Below are positions 1-10,545 of a DNA stretch of 64,000 bases, piece after piece. The DNA is from Thiocystis violacea (GTDB lineage: Bacteria > Pseudomonadota > Gammaproteobacteria > Chromatiales > Chromatiaceae): positions 1-64,000 of the forward strand of contig NZ_NRRG01000017.1 of the NCBI RefSeq assembly GCF_016583575.1. The letters run 5' to 3'. The notes below the pieces were generated by a model. The model worked only from the letters and a program-made list of their open reading frames with translations, had not been told where the DNA came from and ran no database searches. The position numbers were made by a program, and so were the translations under genes. Each line of letters begins with the position of its first letter. Within the stretch, counting starts at the first letter, position 1.

Positions 1-93
1 CGTGATGATGAAACGTCGCAACTTGTCACCTGCCGGGTGAGCCCTAGAATGGGCGTATTTTACCTCCATCCTCTTGTTATGTAACGGGAATTC

Positions 94-651
94 TTGGAAG
101 ACGGTTCATTCAGTTCACGGAACCAGGGTAATGTCGATGATTCGAAATGGAGAAGCGAGGTTGACTACTTTGTGTCGAAAGTAGTCGGCCCTAATCTCTT
201 GAGTCAAGGCTTAGGTCCGTGCGTTCGGCTAAGCAGGGGCGAACTCTTTGATTTTATAGATGACGTAGTGAGAAGATTTGAAAGAGGCAGCTTGAGTGAT
301 TTTGACCCGAATATTGATCCAGTCGACTATGAACATTATTGCGCTAAGGTATTGAGAGGTCATGGCTGGGATGTGCGAACGACGCAAGCTACAGGTGATC
401 ATGGCGTAGATGTAATTGCTTCAAAGAATGGTCGCAAAGGAGCTATTCAATGCAAGCGATACTCGTCCCCTGTAGGTAATAAAGCCGTACAAGAGGTTTG
501 CGCGGGAATGCGGTATATCGGTGGAAGCTTTTGTGCGGTCGTAAGTAATGCCGACTATACGCGGTCGGCGAAACAGCTTGCTCAATCCTTGGGTGTGCTA
601 TTGTTGCATCACGACGAGCTTAGATTGCTTGAAGAAAAGATCTTAAATTAG
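94..651 (+). CDS. Mrr-type restriction endonuclease-like protein
   Basis: The 185-residue product ends in an Mrr_cat-type PD-(D/E)XK nuclease domain. Visible candidate catalytic residues are E80, D106 in GDHGVDVIAS, and the Q119-x-K121 pair in AIQCKRYSS. Family members cut DNA, often modified DNA, so a defence role is likely but inferred. The N-terminal 70 residues match nothing I recognise. The only usable start is TTG at 94, since an in-frame TAA lies at 82-84; GGGA at 86-89 could serve as the ribosome binding site. Base composition is clearly more AT-rich than the GC-rich neighbours, which suggests transfer. The gene stands alone, with no methylase or specificity subunit beside it in this window. 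The window edge is close, so partners upstream cannot be excluded. A truncated N-terminus is possible, since many relatives carry an extra N-terminal region. Confidence 0.75.
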   Translation: MEDGSFSSRNQGNVDDSKWRSEVDYFVSKVVGPNLLSQGLGPCVRLSRGELFDFIDDVVRRFERGSLSDFDPNIDPVDYEHYCAKVLRGHGWDVRTTQATGDHGVDVIASKNGRKGAIQCKRYSSPVGNKAVQEVCAGMRYIGGSFCAVVSNADYTRSAKQLAQSLGVLLLHHDELRLLEEKILN

Positions 652-985
652 AAGGCTTTTTTCCAAATGTAAACGTGCTAATGCATTAAATCGGATTGCA
701 TGCTTTTTTTCGATCAGGGTGATTTGCTTCTAGCCAAAGCAAATAAAATAGATTTGTGCTGTAAAATAGCCCGCCTGAGCGCGGTCTACAATGCTTTATT
801 TTCTTGTGTAGTGGCTCCCAGGTCATGTTTTCTCAGGTTGGTCAAGGATCGCATGGCGACCGTCTCCATCATTCGTCGCATTGGCAGCAAGCCGCAAAAG
901 GCTTCAAAGATAAATCTGACCGCCTAAAGGCGGTGGTTTTAACCTTGCGTCGGACTAATAAAACAATGGCTTAGTAGCCTACTGA
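652..985. other. AT-rich intergenic stretch without a convincing gene
   Basis: About 330 bases separate the nuclease gene from guaA. The stretch is AT-rich like the nuclease gene. It can be translated for 75 residues from 700 to 927, but that product has no recognisable motif and no good ribosome binding site. The only clear structure is the hairpin at 919-934. The region may be the edge of an acquired island. Confidence 0.4.
919..940 (+). terminator. Hairpin with T-run, terminator or mobile-element end
   Basis: ACCGCC (919-924), loop TAAA, GGCGGT (929-934), then GGTTTT. The stem is short but perfect. It could end transcription from the nuclease side. The form (small hairpin followed by GGTTTTAACC) also resembles the subterminal hairpins of IS200/IS605 elements, though no transposase is present. 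Confidence 0.45.
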
Positions 986-2560
986 TTATTCCCACTCGAT
1001 GGTGCCCGGCGGTTTGCCGGTGATGTCGTAGACCACGCGCGACACCCCCGGCACCTCGTTGGCGATGCGCCGACAGACGAGGTCGAGGAAATCGTAGGGC
1101 AGGTGTGCCCAACGGGCCGTCATGAAGTCGATCGTCTCGACCGCGCGCAGGGCGATGACATGGGCGTAAAGCCGGTTGTCGCCGACCACCCCGACCGAGC
1201 GCACCGGCAGGAAGACCGCGAAGGCTTGCGAGACCTGGTCGTAGAGATCGGCGCGACGCAGTTCCTCGATGAAGATGTGATCGGCCTGGCGCAAGGTCTC
1301 GGCGAAATCCTTGCTGACCTCGCCCAGGATGCGCACGCCCAGGCCGGGGCCGGGGAAGGGATGGCGATGGACCATCTCGGAGGGCAGGCCCAGCTCGATG
1401 CCGATCCGGCGCACCTCGTCCTTGAACAGCTCGCGTAGCGGCTCGACCAGCTTGAGGTTCATTTCCTCGGGCAGGCCGCCGACGTTGTGATGGGACTTGA
1501 TGACCTTGGCCTTGCCGCTCTTGGCGCCCGCCGATTCGATGACGTCCGGATAGATGGTTCCCTGGGCCAGCCACTTGACGTCCTGGATGCCGCTGGCCTC
1601 GTCGTCGAAGACCTCGATGAAGGTGTTGCCGATGATCTTGCGTTTCTGCTCCGGGTCGCTCACGCCCTTAAGGCGGCCGAGAAAGCGTTCCTCGGCGTCC
1701 ACCCGGATGACCCGCACGCCCATGTGACGGGCGAAGGTGTTCATGACCTGATCGCCCTCGCCGAGACGCAGCAGCCCGTTGTCGACGAAGACGCAGGTGA
1801 GCCGGTCGCCGATGGCGCGGTGCAGCAGGGCGGCGACCACGCTCGAATCGACCCCGCCGGAAAGACCGAGCAGCACCTTGTCGGTGCCGACCTGGGCGCG
1901 GATGCGCGCGAGACTGTCCTCGATGATGTTGTCCGGGGTCCAGAGACGTCCGCAACCGCAGATCTCGTGGACGAAGCGCTCGATGAGGCGCTGGCCCTGG
2001 CGGGTATGGGTCACCTCGGGGTGGAACTGCACCCCATAGAAGCGGCGCTCCTCGTCGGCGATGCCGGCGAGCGGGGCGTTGTCGGTCTCGGCGATGACGG
2101 TGAAGCCGGGCGGCAGGGTTTCCACCCGGTCGCCGTGGCTCATCCAGACGTCCAGCAGGCCATAGCCCTCGGGGCTGGTCTGATCCTCGATGTCGCGCAG
2201 CAGCCGCGAATGTCCGCGCGCCCGAACCTGGGCGTAGCCGTATTCGCGATGGGTCGAGGGAACGACCGTGCCGCCGAGCTGGGCGGCCATGGTTTGCAGG
2301 CCGTAGCAGATGCCGAGTACGGGCACGCCAAGCTCGAACACCAGCGGATCGGCGCGCGGGGTTTCGGCCTCGTGGACCGACTGGGGGCCGCCGGAGAGGA
2401 TGACGCCGCTGGGGGCGAAGTCGCGGATGGCCTGGGCGTCCATGTCATGGGCGTGAAGCTCGCAATAGACCCCAGCCTCGCGCACGCGCCGCGCGATCAG
2501 TTGGGTGTATTGGGATCCGAAATCCAGGATCAGGAGGCGGTCGGCGTGGATGTTGGGCAT
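986..2560 (-). CDS. guaA: GMP synthase (glutamine-hydrolysing)
   Basis: GuaA converts XMP to GMP using ATP and glutamine ammonia, the last step of guanine nucleotide synthesis in the cytoplasm. The 524 residues match the usual length. The N-terminal class I glutamine amidotransferase has the nucleophile C85 in [10 protein letters not shown] and the H180/E182 pair in GVQFHPEV. The ATP pyrophosphatase domain starts with the P-loop SGGVDS (234-239), and the C-terminal dimerisation domain ends at IEWE. The gene lies downstream of guaB on the same strand, 236 bases away, as in the common guaBA arrangement. The gap contains a small leftover reading frame, so co-transcription is likely but not proven. 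Confidence 0.97.
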   Translation of the reverse strand: MPNIHADRLLILDFGSQYTQLIARRVREAGVYCELHAHDMDAQAIRDFAPSGVILSGGPQSVHEAETPRADPLVFELGVPVLGICYGLQTMAAQLGGTVVPSTHREYGYAQVRARGHSRLLRDIEDQTSPEGYGLLDVWMSHGDRVETLPPGFTVIAETDNAPLAGIADEERRFYGVQFHPEVTHTRQGQRLIERFVHEICGCGRLWTPDNIIEDSLARIRAQVGTDKVLLGLSGGVDSSVVAALLHRAIGDRLTCVFVDNGLLRLGEGDQVMNTFARHMGVRVIRVDAEERFLGRLKGVSDPEQKRKIIGNTFIEVFDDEASGIQDVKWLAQGTIYPDVIESAGAKSGKAKVIKSHHNVGGLPEEMNLKLVEPLRELFKDEVRRIGIELGLPSEMVHRHPFPGPGLGVRILGEVSKDFAETLRQADHIFIEELRRADLYDQVSQAFAVFLPVRSVGVVGDNRLYAHVIALRAVETIDFMTARWAHLPYDFLDLVCRRIANEVPGVSRVVYDITGKPPGTIEWE

Positions 2561-2644
2561 GGGGGGCGAAGGGTCGTCAGTGGACAGTGGACAGGGATCG
2601 GCTCGGGCGCTCCATGCGAGAGGACGGAGGCTCCACCGATAGGG

Positions 2645-2785
2645 TCAATGATCGTTTGGATCGGTGCGCAATGCCGCTCGATAGGCTCGGATCGCCTCGA
2701 AGGTCGTCGGCCGGTCGAGAAAGGTCGTCAGCAGGTCCAGGTCCAGACCGGGCAGCACCTCGCTCGCGGAGATTCCCCTGTTCAT
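2645..2785 (-). pseudogene. 46-residue remnant, possibly the 3' end of a Uma2-type gene
   Basis: Between guaB and guaA a minus-strand frame starts at ATG 2785 and encodes 46 residues, including ASEVLPGLDLDLLTTFLDR and ending in TDPNDH. The pattern VLPGLxLDLL...LDRPTT...AIRAYRAAL resembles the C-terminal tail of Uma2-family proteins and their relatives. Two full Uma2 genes occur elsewhere in this window. I therefore read it as a decayed 3' fragment rather than a functional small protein. No catalytic segment remains. The homology rests on recalled family patterns and is uncertain. Confidence 0.35.
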
Positions 2786-2796
2786 TCAAGGGCGCA

Positions 2797-4263
<1,467 letters not shown>

Positions 4264-4404
4264 GGGACTGGGACTCCGCGGATCGCTGCGAGGGACGGGG
4301 ATGGGGCGTGGATTGGGTCGCGTGCTCGAACCCCAACGCGCTGGCGCCGACGACGCTGGGTTCCGTTCCCGCTCCCAACCCTCGGCGCTGTAAAATAACC
4401 GGCA

Positions 4405-4433
4405 AGTATAGAATGACTGGGCTTGTCGGTAAA
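4405..4433 (-). promoter_or_regulatory. Sigma-70 promoter for guaB
   Basis: Read on the minus strand: TTTACC (-35, plus-strand 4428-4433), a 17-base spacer, and TATACT (-10, plus-strand 4405-4410). This gives 4/6 and 5/6 consensus matches at ideal spacing. The predicted leader to the guaB ATG is about 135 bases. Confidence 0.6.
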
Positions 4434-4443
4434 CTTGCCGAAT

Positions 4444-4464
4444 CGAGATTCGAGATTCGAGATT
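4444..4464. repeat. Three tandem CGAGATT heptamers
   Basis: CGAGATT occurs three times without gaps (4444-4450, 4451-4457, 4458-4464) between guaB and xseA. It lies just upstream of the guaB -35 box and 58 bases before the xseA ATG. It could be a protein-binding array or a replication-slippage product. Confidence 0.6.
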
Positions 4465-4521
4465 GAGAGATCGCATGTCGCCGAGCCGCCTCCTCGTCAT
4501 CGCCGTTTTCCGCTACCCGTC

Positions 4522-5934
4522 ATGAATCGGATCGCCTCGGACCAGGCGCTGGACTTCTCCCGCGACATCCACAGTGTTTCACGCCTGGTCAGCGAGGCGC
4601 GCGCCGTGCTCGACGGCGCCTTTCCGCGGCTCTGGGTGCGCGGCGAACTCTCGAACCTGGCGCAACCGGCCTCCGGACATCTCTATTTCAGCCTCAAGGA
4701 CGAAGCGGCGCAGGTGCGTTGCGCCATGTTTCGCGCCAAGCGGACGCTGCTGGCGTTTCGACCGGAGAACGGTCAACAGGTTCTGGCGCGCGTTCGCGTG
4801 ACGCTCTATGAGCCGAGAGGCGATTTCCAACTCGTCGTCGAGCATCTGGAGCCGGGCGGCGAGGGCGCCCTGCGGCTGGCCTTCGAGCGACTGAAGCGCC
4901 AACTCGCCGCCGAGGGGCTGTTCGACACCGCCGTCAAGCGGCCGATTCCTGCCTTCCCGCGTCAGGTCGGACTCATTACCTCGCCATTCGGCGCGGCCGT
5001 GCGCGATCTGATCACGGTCCTCGGGCGCCGCTTCTGCAGCTTGCCGGTACTCATCTATCCGGCGCAAGTCCAGGGCGAGGCGGCCCCGGCCGCGCTGATC
5101 GCGGCGCTCGCCGCCGCCAATGCGCGCGCCGAGTGCGACGTGCTGATCCTGGCGCGCGGCGGCGGCTCGATCGAGGATCTGGGCGCCTTCAACGACGAGG
5201 CGCTCGCGCGCGCCATCCGCGCGTCCGCGATTCCGGTCGTGAGCGGTGTCGGGCACGAGAGCGACATCACCATCGCCGATCTGGTCGCCGATCATCGCGC
5301 GGCCACGCCCTCGGCCGCCGCCGAGCTGGTCGCCCCCTCGGCCGAGCATCTGCGCCAGCGTCTGCTCGCGCTCTCGACCCGGCTGGCCGGCGCGCGGCAG
5401 CGGCGGATCGCGGCGATCCGCCAACGCTTGACCGCGACCATCCGGCATTTGAGCCTGCTCCATCCGGCGGCGCGGCTTCAGCAGCAGGCCCAGCGGCTGG
5501 ATCGCGCCGAGCGGCGCCTCAAGACCCTCGTCGCCGAACGTCTTGTCCGCGCCGACCGAGGCTGGCGTCCGCTCGCCCAGCGGCTCGCGGCCCTCACGCC
5601 GGAGCCAGCGATCGGGCGCGCGCGCTTGAGGCTGAACGCTCTGCGCCAGCGTTTGGGCCGGGCGCAATCGGAACTCTTGGCGCACCGCCGCGAACGTCTG
5701 ATGCGCGCCCTCGCCGGGCTTGAGGCCCGCAGTCCATTAGGGACACTGACCCGCGGCTACGCCATCCTGACCAGGTGCGCGGACGGCGCGATCGTCCGCG
5801 ATCCGAGCCGGGTCGAGCCGGGCGAACGCCTCCAGGCCCGCGTCGCCGGAGGTCTTATCGGCGTTGTTGTCGAATCGAACCCACCCGAACGCACCGCTAG
5901 GGCGCCCAAGGCGCCAAGGAGTCCAAAACCATGA
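4522..5934 (+). CDS. xseA: Exodeoxyribonuclease VII large subunit
   Basis: XseA is the catalytic large subunit of exonuclease VII, which degrades single-stranded DNA with XseB. The 470-residue product has the N-terminal OB-fold (RLWVRGELSNL, SGHLYFSLKDE). The catalytic core follows with VGLITSPFGAAVRDL, ARGGGSIEDLGAFNDE and PVVSGVGHESD. The C-terminal half is a long Arg/Leu-rich coiled coil, ending in the conserved LTRGYAIL segment. I chose ATG 4522 because MNRIASD precedes the family N-terminus directly; an upstream GTG-type start would add a poorly conserved 33 residues. The stop overlaps the next start (ATGA at 5931-5934), so the two genes are translationally coupled. No xseB is in the window. 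Confidence 0.95.
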   Translation: MNRIASDQALDFSRDIHSVSRLVSEARAVLDGAFPRLWVRGELSNLAQPASGHLYFSLKDEAAQVRCAMFRAKRTLLAFRPENGQQVLARVRVTLYEPRGDFQLVVEHLEPGGEGALRLAFERLKRQLAAEGLFDTAVKRPIPAFPRQVGLITSPFGAAVRDLITVLGRRFCSLPVLIYPAQVQGEAAPAALIAALAAANARAECDVLILARGGGSIEDLGAFNDEALARAIRASAIPVVSGVGHESDITIADLVADHRAATPSAAAELVAPSAEHLRQRLLALSTRLAGARQRRIAAIRQRLTATIRHLSLLHPAARLQQQAQRLDRAERRLKTLVAERLVRADRGWRPLAQRLAALTPEPAIGRARLRLNALRQRLGRAQSELLAHRRERLMRALAGLEARSPLGTLTRGYAILTRCADGAIVRDPSRVEPGERLQARVAGGLIGVVVESNPPERTARAPKAPRSPKP

Positions 5935-7037
5935 GCCATGCCGCTGAAAACGATCTCTTCCAACCCTACCAACTCGGCGGACTGACCCTCGCCAACCGCA
6001 TCGTCATGGCCCCGCTGACACGCAGCCGGGCCGGCGCGGGGGACGTGCCGACACCCTTGATGGAAACCTATTACGCCCAGCGCGCGAGCGCCGGTCTCAT
6101 CATTAGCGAGGCGTCGCAGATCTCGCCCCAGGGCAAGGGCTACATCCAGACGCCCGGTATTTACAGCGAGGCTCAGATCGCCGGCTGGAAGAACATCACC
6201 GAGGCCGTGCATGCCAAGGGCGGCCGGATCCTGATCCAGCTCTGGCATGTCGGGCGCATCTCCCATCCCGAGCTGCAAGAGGGTGGCGCCCTGCCCGTGG
6301 CCCCCTCGGCCGTGAAGGCGGAAGGGCAGGTGTTCACGGGTCGCGGGATGGTCGATATGGTCACGCCTCGCGCGCTCGCCATCGAGGAGATTCCCGGCCT
6401 CATCGCCGATTACCGCAAAGCGGCCGAGAATGCCCGCGCGGCGGGATTCGACGGGGTCGAGATTCACGCCGCCAACGGCTATCTGCTGGATCAATTCCTG
6501 CGCGACAAGACCAATCGACGCACCGACGCCTATGGCGGCGGCATCGAGAACCGCGCCCGTCTGCTGATCGAGGTCACGGAGGCGGTGCTGGAGGTCTGGG
6601 AGCGGGATCGAGTCGGGGTGCGTCTCTCGCCGCTCTCTCCCGTCAACGACATCGACGACAGCGACCCGGAACCGCTGTTCGTCCATGCGGTCGAGCGGCT
6701 CGACGCGCTGGACCTGGGCTTCCTGCATCTCGTCGAGGGCGTGACCGGCGGCCCGCGCGAAACCGGACATCCTTTCCAGCTCTTCAGGCTGCGCGCCTTG
6801 TTCAAGGGCACCTATATCGGCAACAACGGCTATACCCGCGAGCTGGCCCTGGCCACCTGCGCCGCCAATGTCGCCGATCTGATCGCCTTCGGCAAGCCCT
6901 TCATCGCCAACCCGGATCTGGTCGAACGCTTGCGCCTGAACGCCCCGCTCAATCAGCTCGATGAGGCGACCTTCTACGGTGGCGACGCGCGCGGCTACAC
7001 GGATTATCCCTTCCTCGCGGGCCGGACCGATGGGTGA
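5931..7037 (+). CDS. nemA: Old Yellow Enzyme family alkene reductase (NemA-like)
   Basis: This FMN-dependent NAD(P)H oxidoreductase reduces activated double bonds or nitro groups; N-ethylmaleimide reductase is the closest named group. The 368-residue TIM barrel starts LFQPYQLGGLTLANRIVMAP. The substrate-anion pair H179/N182 and the proton donor Y184 are in VEIHAANGYLLDQFL, followed by RTDAYGGGIENRARL. The C-terminal FMN phosphate loop is FGKPFIANPDLVERL. It overlaps xseA by four bases, so it is probably in the same transcript, and a strong terminator follows at 7121. The physiological substrate is unknown. A second, distinct paralogue sits at 14807-15883. Confidence 0.9.
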   Translation: MSHAAENDLFQPYQLGGLTLANRIVMAPLTRSRAGAGDVPTPLMETYYAQRASAGLIISEASQISPQGKGYIQTPGIYSEAQIAGWKNITEAVHAKGGRILIQLWHVGRISHPELQEGGALPVAPSAVKAEGQVFTGRGMVDMVTPRALAIEEIPGLIADYRKAAENARAAGFDGVEIHAANGYLLDQFLRDKTNRRTDAYGGGIENRARLLIEVTEAVLEVWERDRVGVRLSPLSPVNDIDDSDPEPLFVHAVERLDALDLGFLHLVEGVTGGPRETGHPFQLFRLRALFKGTYIGNNGYTRELALATCAANVADLIAFGKPFIANPDLVERLRLNAPLNQLDEATFYGGDARGYTDYPFLAGRTDG

Positions 7038-7120
7038 GGGCGGGCTTATGCTGGAAGCAGGCTGAGGGGCGCGACTCGCGTCGGCCTTGAAGGCGAGTCG
7101 AGCCATTCGAGCGGGCATAA

Positions 7121-7148
7121 AAAAAGCCAGGCAATCGCCTGGCTTTTC
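7121..7148. terminator. Bidirectional terminator between nemA and the sulfur globule gene
   Basis: A-run, GCCAGGC (7126-7132), loop AATC, GCCTGGC (7137-7143), TTTTC. With flanking A/T pairing the stem reaches 11 bp. It lies between two convergent genes and has T-runs on both strands. Confidence 0.85.
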
Positions 7149-7166
7149 TTGGATCTGAATCCGATC

Positions 7167-7538
7167 TTACTTGGACTCGGACTGGGCCGGAGCCGCCGGA
7201 GCCACTGGAGCGCCGTAGGGGGCGCCGTAAGGGAAGGCATAGGGAACGCCGTAGCCGCCGTAGGGGGCGCCGTAGCCGCCGTAGGGGTAGCCGTATCCGC
7301 CGTAGGGATAGCCGTAGCCTTGACCATAGCCGCGGCCATAACCACGACCGTAGCCGCGTCCGCCACCGCTCATGCTCATGTTGAAGTCGCCGTAGCCGTC
7401 ACCCATGAAGTCATCCATCCAGTCGCCGAAGCCCGAGCCGTAGCCGGGACCGCCGTAGCCTGGACCCCACCAAGCGGAAGCGGAAGCGGAAACACCCAGA
7501 AGAGCGGCAATAGCAGCGGCGGTAGCAAGCTTTTTCAT
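7167..7538 (-). CDS. Sulfur globule protein, SgpA/SgpB (CV1/CV2) type
   Basis: This is a secreted structural protein of the envelope around periplasmic sulfur globules. The 123-residue precursor has a clear Sec signal peptide ([17 protein letters not shown]), with likely cleavage after ASASA and before WWGPGYG. The mature part, about 101 residues, is extremely Gly/Tyr rich, with [16 protein letters not shown] and repeated PYGGYG units. It ends in a Pro/Ala-rich tail and has no cysteine. This matches the small globule proteins CV1 and CV2 of Allochromatium vinosum; I cannot tell which paralogue it is. The start at 7538 has GGAG seven bases upstream and gives a proper signal peptide; a longer frame would bury it. 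It has its own promoter at 7606-7633 and a terminator at 7121. Confidence 0.88.
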   Translation of the reverse strand: MKKLATAAAIAALLGVSASASAWWGPGYGGPGYGSGFGDWMDDFMGDGYGDFNMSMSGGGRGYGRGYGRGYGQGYGYPYGGYGYPYGGYGAPYGGYGVPYAFPYGAPYGAPVAPAAPAQSESK

Positions 7539-7605
7539 CGATATTCTCCGATCGTTTATGTCGTTGGCAGCAAGCGTGGTCGCTCGATCAGTGACCACGG
7601 AGGAG

Positions 7606-7633
7606 ATTATATTAGAAAATAATTAAATATGAA
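7606..7633 (-). promoter_or_regulatory. Strong promoter for the sulfur globule protein gene
   Basis: On the minus strand a perfect TATAAT (plus-strand 7606-7611) lies 16 bases after TTCATA (plus-strand 7628-7633), in a very AT-rich block. The leader to the ATG is about 60 bases. A strong promoter fits an abundant structural protein. The 7639-7854 stretch further upstream holds no gene I can support. Confidence 0.65.
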
Positions 7634-7854
7634 ATTAGATTTGCGGATGGATTTTCATTTTTTGATAGGTAAATCTGATTATTCATGCTGTTCAAGGGCT
7701 TTCGGCGATTGATTTTCGTCGATTCCGTATTTTTGAAGCGGGTTGCCTGGAACCCCCCGAACGTTAGCCAAGCGAGGCGCGTCCAAGAATCCGTAAAAAC
7801 ACCTAGATTCGTGGACGATAGGTCTTCCCGACGGATACGGTGCCAGCCGTTCCC

Positions 7855-8751
7855 TCAGTCTTGGCGGTGCTCGGAGGCCAAGGATTCCAGCCGCCGCCTG
7901 ATCTCGGTCAGATCCTCCCAGGACTTGGCCTTTTGTTCGGGCGAGCGCAGCAGATAGGCCGGGTGGTAGGTCACCCTCAGTGGAATCCCGTCCGGACCAT
8001 CGGCGAACCAACGTCCGCGTAGCCGACCAACGGGGGTATCCGTGCGCAAGAGATGCTGGGCCGAGATGCGTCCGACCGACAGGATGAGCCGAGGCTGGAT
8101 CAGCGCGATCTGTCGCATGAGGTACGCCTGGCATTGGAGGGCTTCCTCGGGTTTGGGATCCCGGTTGCCGGGTGGGCGGCACTTGAGCAGGTTGGCGATA
8201 TAGACCTGCTCGCGGGAGAGGCCGATCGCCGCCAGCATGCGATCGAGGAGTTGCCCGGCGCGGCCCACGAAGGGTTCCCCGGCGCGATCCTCGTCGGCGC
8301 CTGGGGCCTCGCCGATGAGCATCAGTTTCGCCGTGCGGTCGCCGACCCCGAAAACGGTCCGGTTGCGGCTCTCGCAGAGTCCGCAGGCGCGGCAACCGGC
8401 GACGGCGGCCTCCAGCGCCTCCCAATCCATCCGCTCGATGGCGTTCGCCCCAGGCTCGGCCTCGGACGCCGGAGATGGGGCCTCCGAGCCGACGACGGGC
8501 TCCAGGGATCGCGCGCGCGGCGGCGGCTCGGGGATCGCCTCGACCCAGGCGGCCTCCGCGAGCATCCCGGCCGGCTCGGTCGACGTTTGTCCCGCGTCCT
8601 GCGAACAGGATCGCGGCGCGTCATCGGTCGGCGCCGACTCCGTCCACACGGGCTCCTCGATGAGCGGCGCGCGCGACTCCCAGACCGTCACGCCCATCGC
8701 TTCGAGGTAAGCGCGTCGGCGCCATTCCTCCATTGGACCCGCCTCAGACAT
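7855..8751 (-). CDS. Family-4 (Fe-S) uracil-DNA glycosylase
   Basis: This enzyme removes uracil from DNA. The product is 298 residues. The C-terminal 190 residues are the catalytic domain, with GEAPGADED (148-156), [13 protein letters not shown] and HPAYLLR (263-269). Four cysteines with family spacing, C120, C123, C191 and C207, should hold the [4Fe-4S] cluster. The first 110 residues are a low-conservation Pro/Glu/Ala-rich extension, common in proteobacterial members, which are often mislabelled as phage SPO1 DNA polymerase-related. The start MSEAGP at 8751 overlaps the leuA stop by eight bases. A second Met (MEEWRRR) lies six residues later. The gene is probably co-transcribed with leuA. 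Confidence 0.9.
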   Translation of the reverse strand: MSEAGPMEEWRRRAYLEAMGVTVWESRAPLIEEPVWTESAPTDDAPRSCSQDAGQTSTEPAGMLAEAAWVEAIPEPPPRARSLEPVVGSEAPSPASEAEPGANAIERMDWEALEAAVAGCRACGLCESRNRTVFGVGDRTAKLMLIGEAPGADEDRAGEPFVGRAGQLLDRMLAAIGLSREQVYIANLLKCRPPGNRDPKPEEALQCQAYLMRQIALIQPRLILSVGRISAQHLLRTDTPVGRLRGRWFADGPDGIPLRVTYHPAYLLRSPEQKAKSWEDLTEIRRRLESLASEHRQD

Positions 8752-10294
8752 CGGCGGTCTGCGGATGGGCGCGCTCGGCCGGGTGCAGGATCTTGTTGCA
8801 GGCGTTGATATACGCCTTGGCCGAGGCGACCAGGATGTCGGTGTCGGCGCCCTGGCCATTGACGATGCGACCGCCCTTTTCCAGCCGAACCGTCACCTCG
8901 CCCTGGGCGTCGGTCCCGCTGGTGATGGCGTTGACCGAGTAGAGTTTCAGCGTGGTTCCGCTGTCGACGATGGTCTCGATCGCCTTGAAAGTGGCGTCCA
9001 CCGGCCCGCCGCCGGTGGCGGTCCCGGCCTGTTCCTCGCCGTCGAAGGCCAGGATGAGTTCGGCGCTGGGGATCTCGCCGGTCTCGGAATGGACCCGCAT
9101 GGAGACCAGTTTCACCCGCTCGTTGGCGCTCTCCAGGGTGGCGTCCGTCACCAGGGCCTGCAGATCCTCGTCGAAGATCTCGTGCTTCTTGTCGGCGAGA
9201 TCCTTGAAGCGCGAGAAGGCGGCGTTCAACTCCTCCTCGGACTTCAGCACCACCCCCAGCTCCTGCAAGCGCGCGCGGAAGGCGTTACGCCCGGAGTGCT
9301 TGCCCAGCACCATGCGGTTCTCGCTCCAGCCGACGTCCTGGGCGCGCATGATCTCGTAGGTCTCGCGGTTCTTGAGCACCCCGTCCTGGTGGATGCCGGA
9401 CTCGTGCGCGAAGGCGTTGGCGCCCACCACCGCCTTGTTCGGCTGCACCGCGAAGCCGGTGATGCCGGAGACCAGGCGCGAGCAGGTCATGATCTGAGTC
9501 GTGTCGAGCTGGGTCTGGCAGTCGAAGAGATCCTGACGGGTGCGCACCGCCATCACGATCTCCTCCAGCGCCGCGTTGCCGGCGCGCTCGCCCAAGCCGT
9601 TGATGGTGCACTCGACCTGACGCGCGCCCTGACGCACCGCCGCCAGCGAGTTGGCGACCGCCAGCCCCAGGTCGTTGTGACAATGGACCGAGAAGACCGC
9701 CTTGTCGGCGTTGGGGATCCGTTCGCGCAGGGCGCCGATCAGGTGGCCGAACTGGTCCGGAATGTTGTAGCCGACGGTATCCGGGATATTGACGGTGTTG
9801 GCGCCAGCATCGATCACCGCCTCAAGCACCCGGCAGAGAAAATCGATCTCGGAGCGACCGGCGTCCTCGGGCGAGAACTCCACGTCATCGGTGTAGCGAC
9901 GCGCCCGCTTGACCGCGTAAACCGCCTGCTCCAACACCTGATCCGGCGTCATCCGCAGCTTCTTTTCCATATGGATGGGAGAGGTCGCGATGAAGGTATG
10001 GATGCGTCCGGCGTTCGCCCCCTTGAGCGCCTCGCCCGCGCGATCGAGATCCTTGTCGAGCGCCCGCGCCAGTCCGCACACCCGGCTGTCCTTGACCGCC
10101 TCGGCCACCGCCTTGACCGCCTCGAAATCGCCGGGGCTGGCGATCGGAAAACCGGCCTCGATCACGTCGACGCGCATGCGCTCCAGCGCCTTGGCGATGC
10201 GCACCTTCTCGTCGCGGGTCATGGAGGCCCCGGGGCTCTGCTCGCCGTCGCGCAGCGTGGTGTCGAAGATGATCAAATGGTCTTTGGCGGTCAT
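8744..10294 (-). CDS. leuA: 2-isopropylmalate synthase
   Basis: LeuA condenses acetyl-CoA with 2-oxoisovalerate, the first step of leucine synthesis. The 516-residue product has the HMGL-like barrel: [16 protein letters not shown] with the catalytic R/D, metal-binding [14 protein letters not shown], and [24 protein letters not shown] linker leads to a C-terminal leucine-binding regulatory domain (about residues 390-510). It starts at ATG 10294 with a GAG-containing ribosome binding site. The uracil-DNA glycosylase gene overlaps its 3' end. I looked for a leucine-rich leader peptide or attenuator in the 250 bases upstream and saw none. No leuBCD is in the window. Confidence 0.96.
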   Translation of the reverse strand: MTAKDHLIIFDTTLRDGEQSPGASMTRDEKVRIAKALERMRVDVIEAGFPIASPGDFEAVKAVAEAVKDSRVCGLARALDKDLDRAGEALKGANAGRIHTFIATSPIHMEKKLRMTPDQVLEQAVYAVKRARRYTDDVEFSPEDAGRSEIDFLCRVLEAVIDAGANTVNIPDTVGYNIPDQFGHLIGALRERIPNADKAVFSVHCHNDLGLAVANSLAAVRQGARQVECTINGLGERAGNAALEEIVMAVRTRQDLFDCQTQLDTTQIMTCSRLVSGITGFAVQPNKAVVGANAFAHESGIHQDGVLKNRETYEIMRAQDVGWSENRMVLGKHSGRNAFRARLQELGVVLKSEEELNAAFSRFKDLADKKHEIFDEDLQALVTDATLESANERVKLVSMRVHSETGEIPSAELILAFDGEEQAGTATGGGPVDATFKAIETIVDSGTTLKLYSVNAITSGTDAQGEVTVRLEKGGRIVNGQGADTDILVASAKAYINACNKILHPAERAHPQTADV

Positions 10295-10545
10295 GGAGGC
10301 TCTCTGCTGGTTGGCCGGGATCTTCAGGGCATGGGTCGAATGTCACAGGCGCCGCGGCGGCGGGCGCGACCTGGAGGCGTTCGCGTGGTCTGGCGCGCAA
10401 TCAGGCTCGTCATTGTAGGCGATCGGCGTCGCGACCGTGACCACCCACGAGATCCGAATCCGGTCACGCCAACCCAGGCGCGATCTTGAGGATCGCGGCA
10501 TTTGCTGATATTCCTGAAACACTTAACCCACCAGGCCAGGATCCC

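Noticed and set aside
700-927. 75-codon frame after the Mrr-like gene
   Set aside because: No recognisable motif and no ribosome site; it ends inside the hairpin at 919-934.
8765-10489. 574-codon open frame on the plus strand
   Set aside because: It is antisense to leuA, which has full catalytic motifs. The frame stays open because of high GC codon bias, and its product shows no family pattern.
10295-10545. Possible leucine attenuator upstream of leuA
   Set aside because: No leader peptide with a leucine run and no terminator/antiterminator pair was found; only a weak TACAAT-like box is present.
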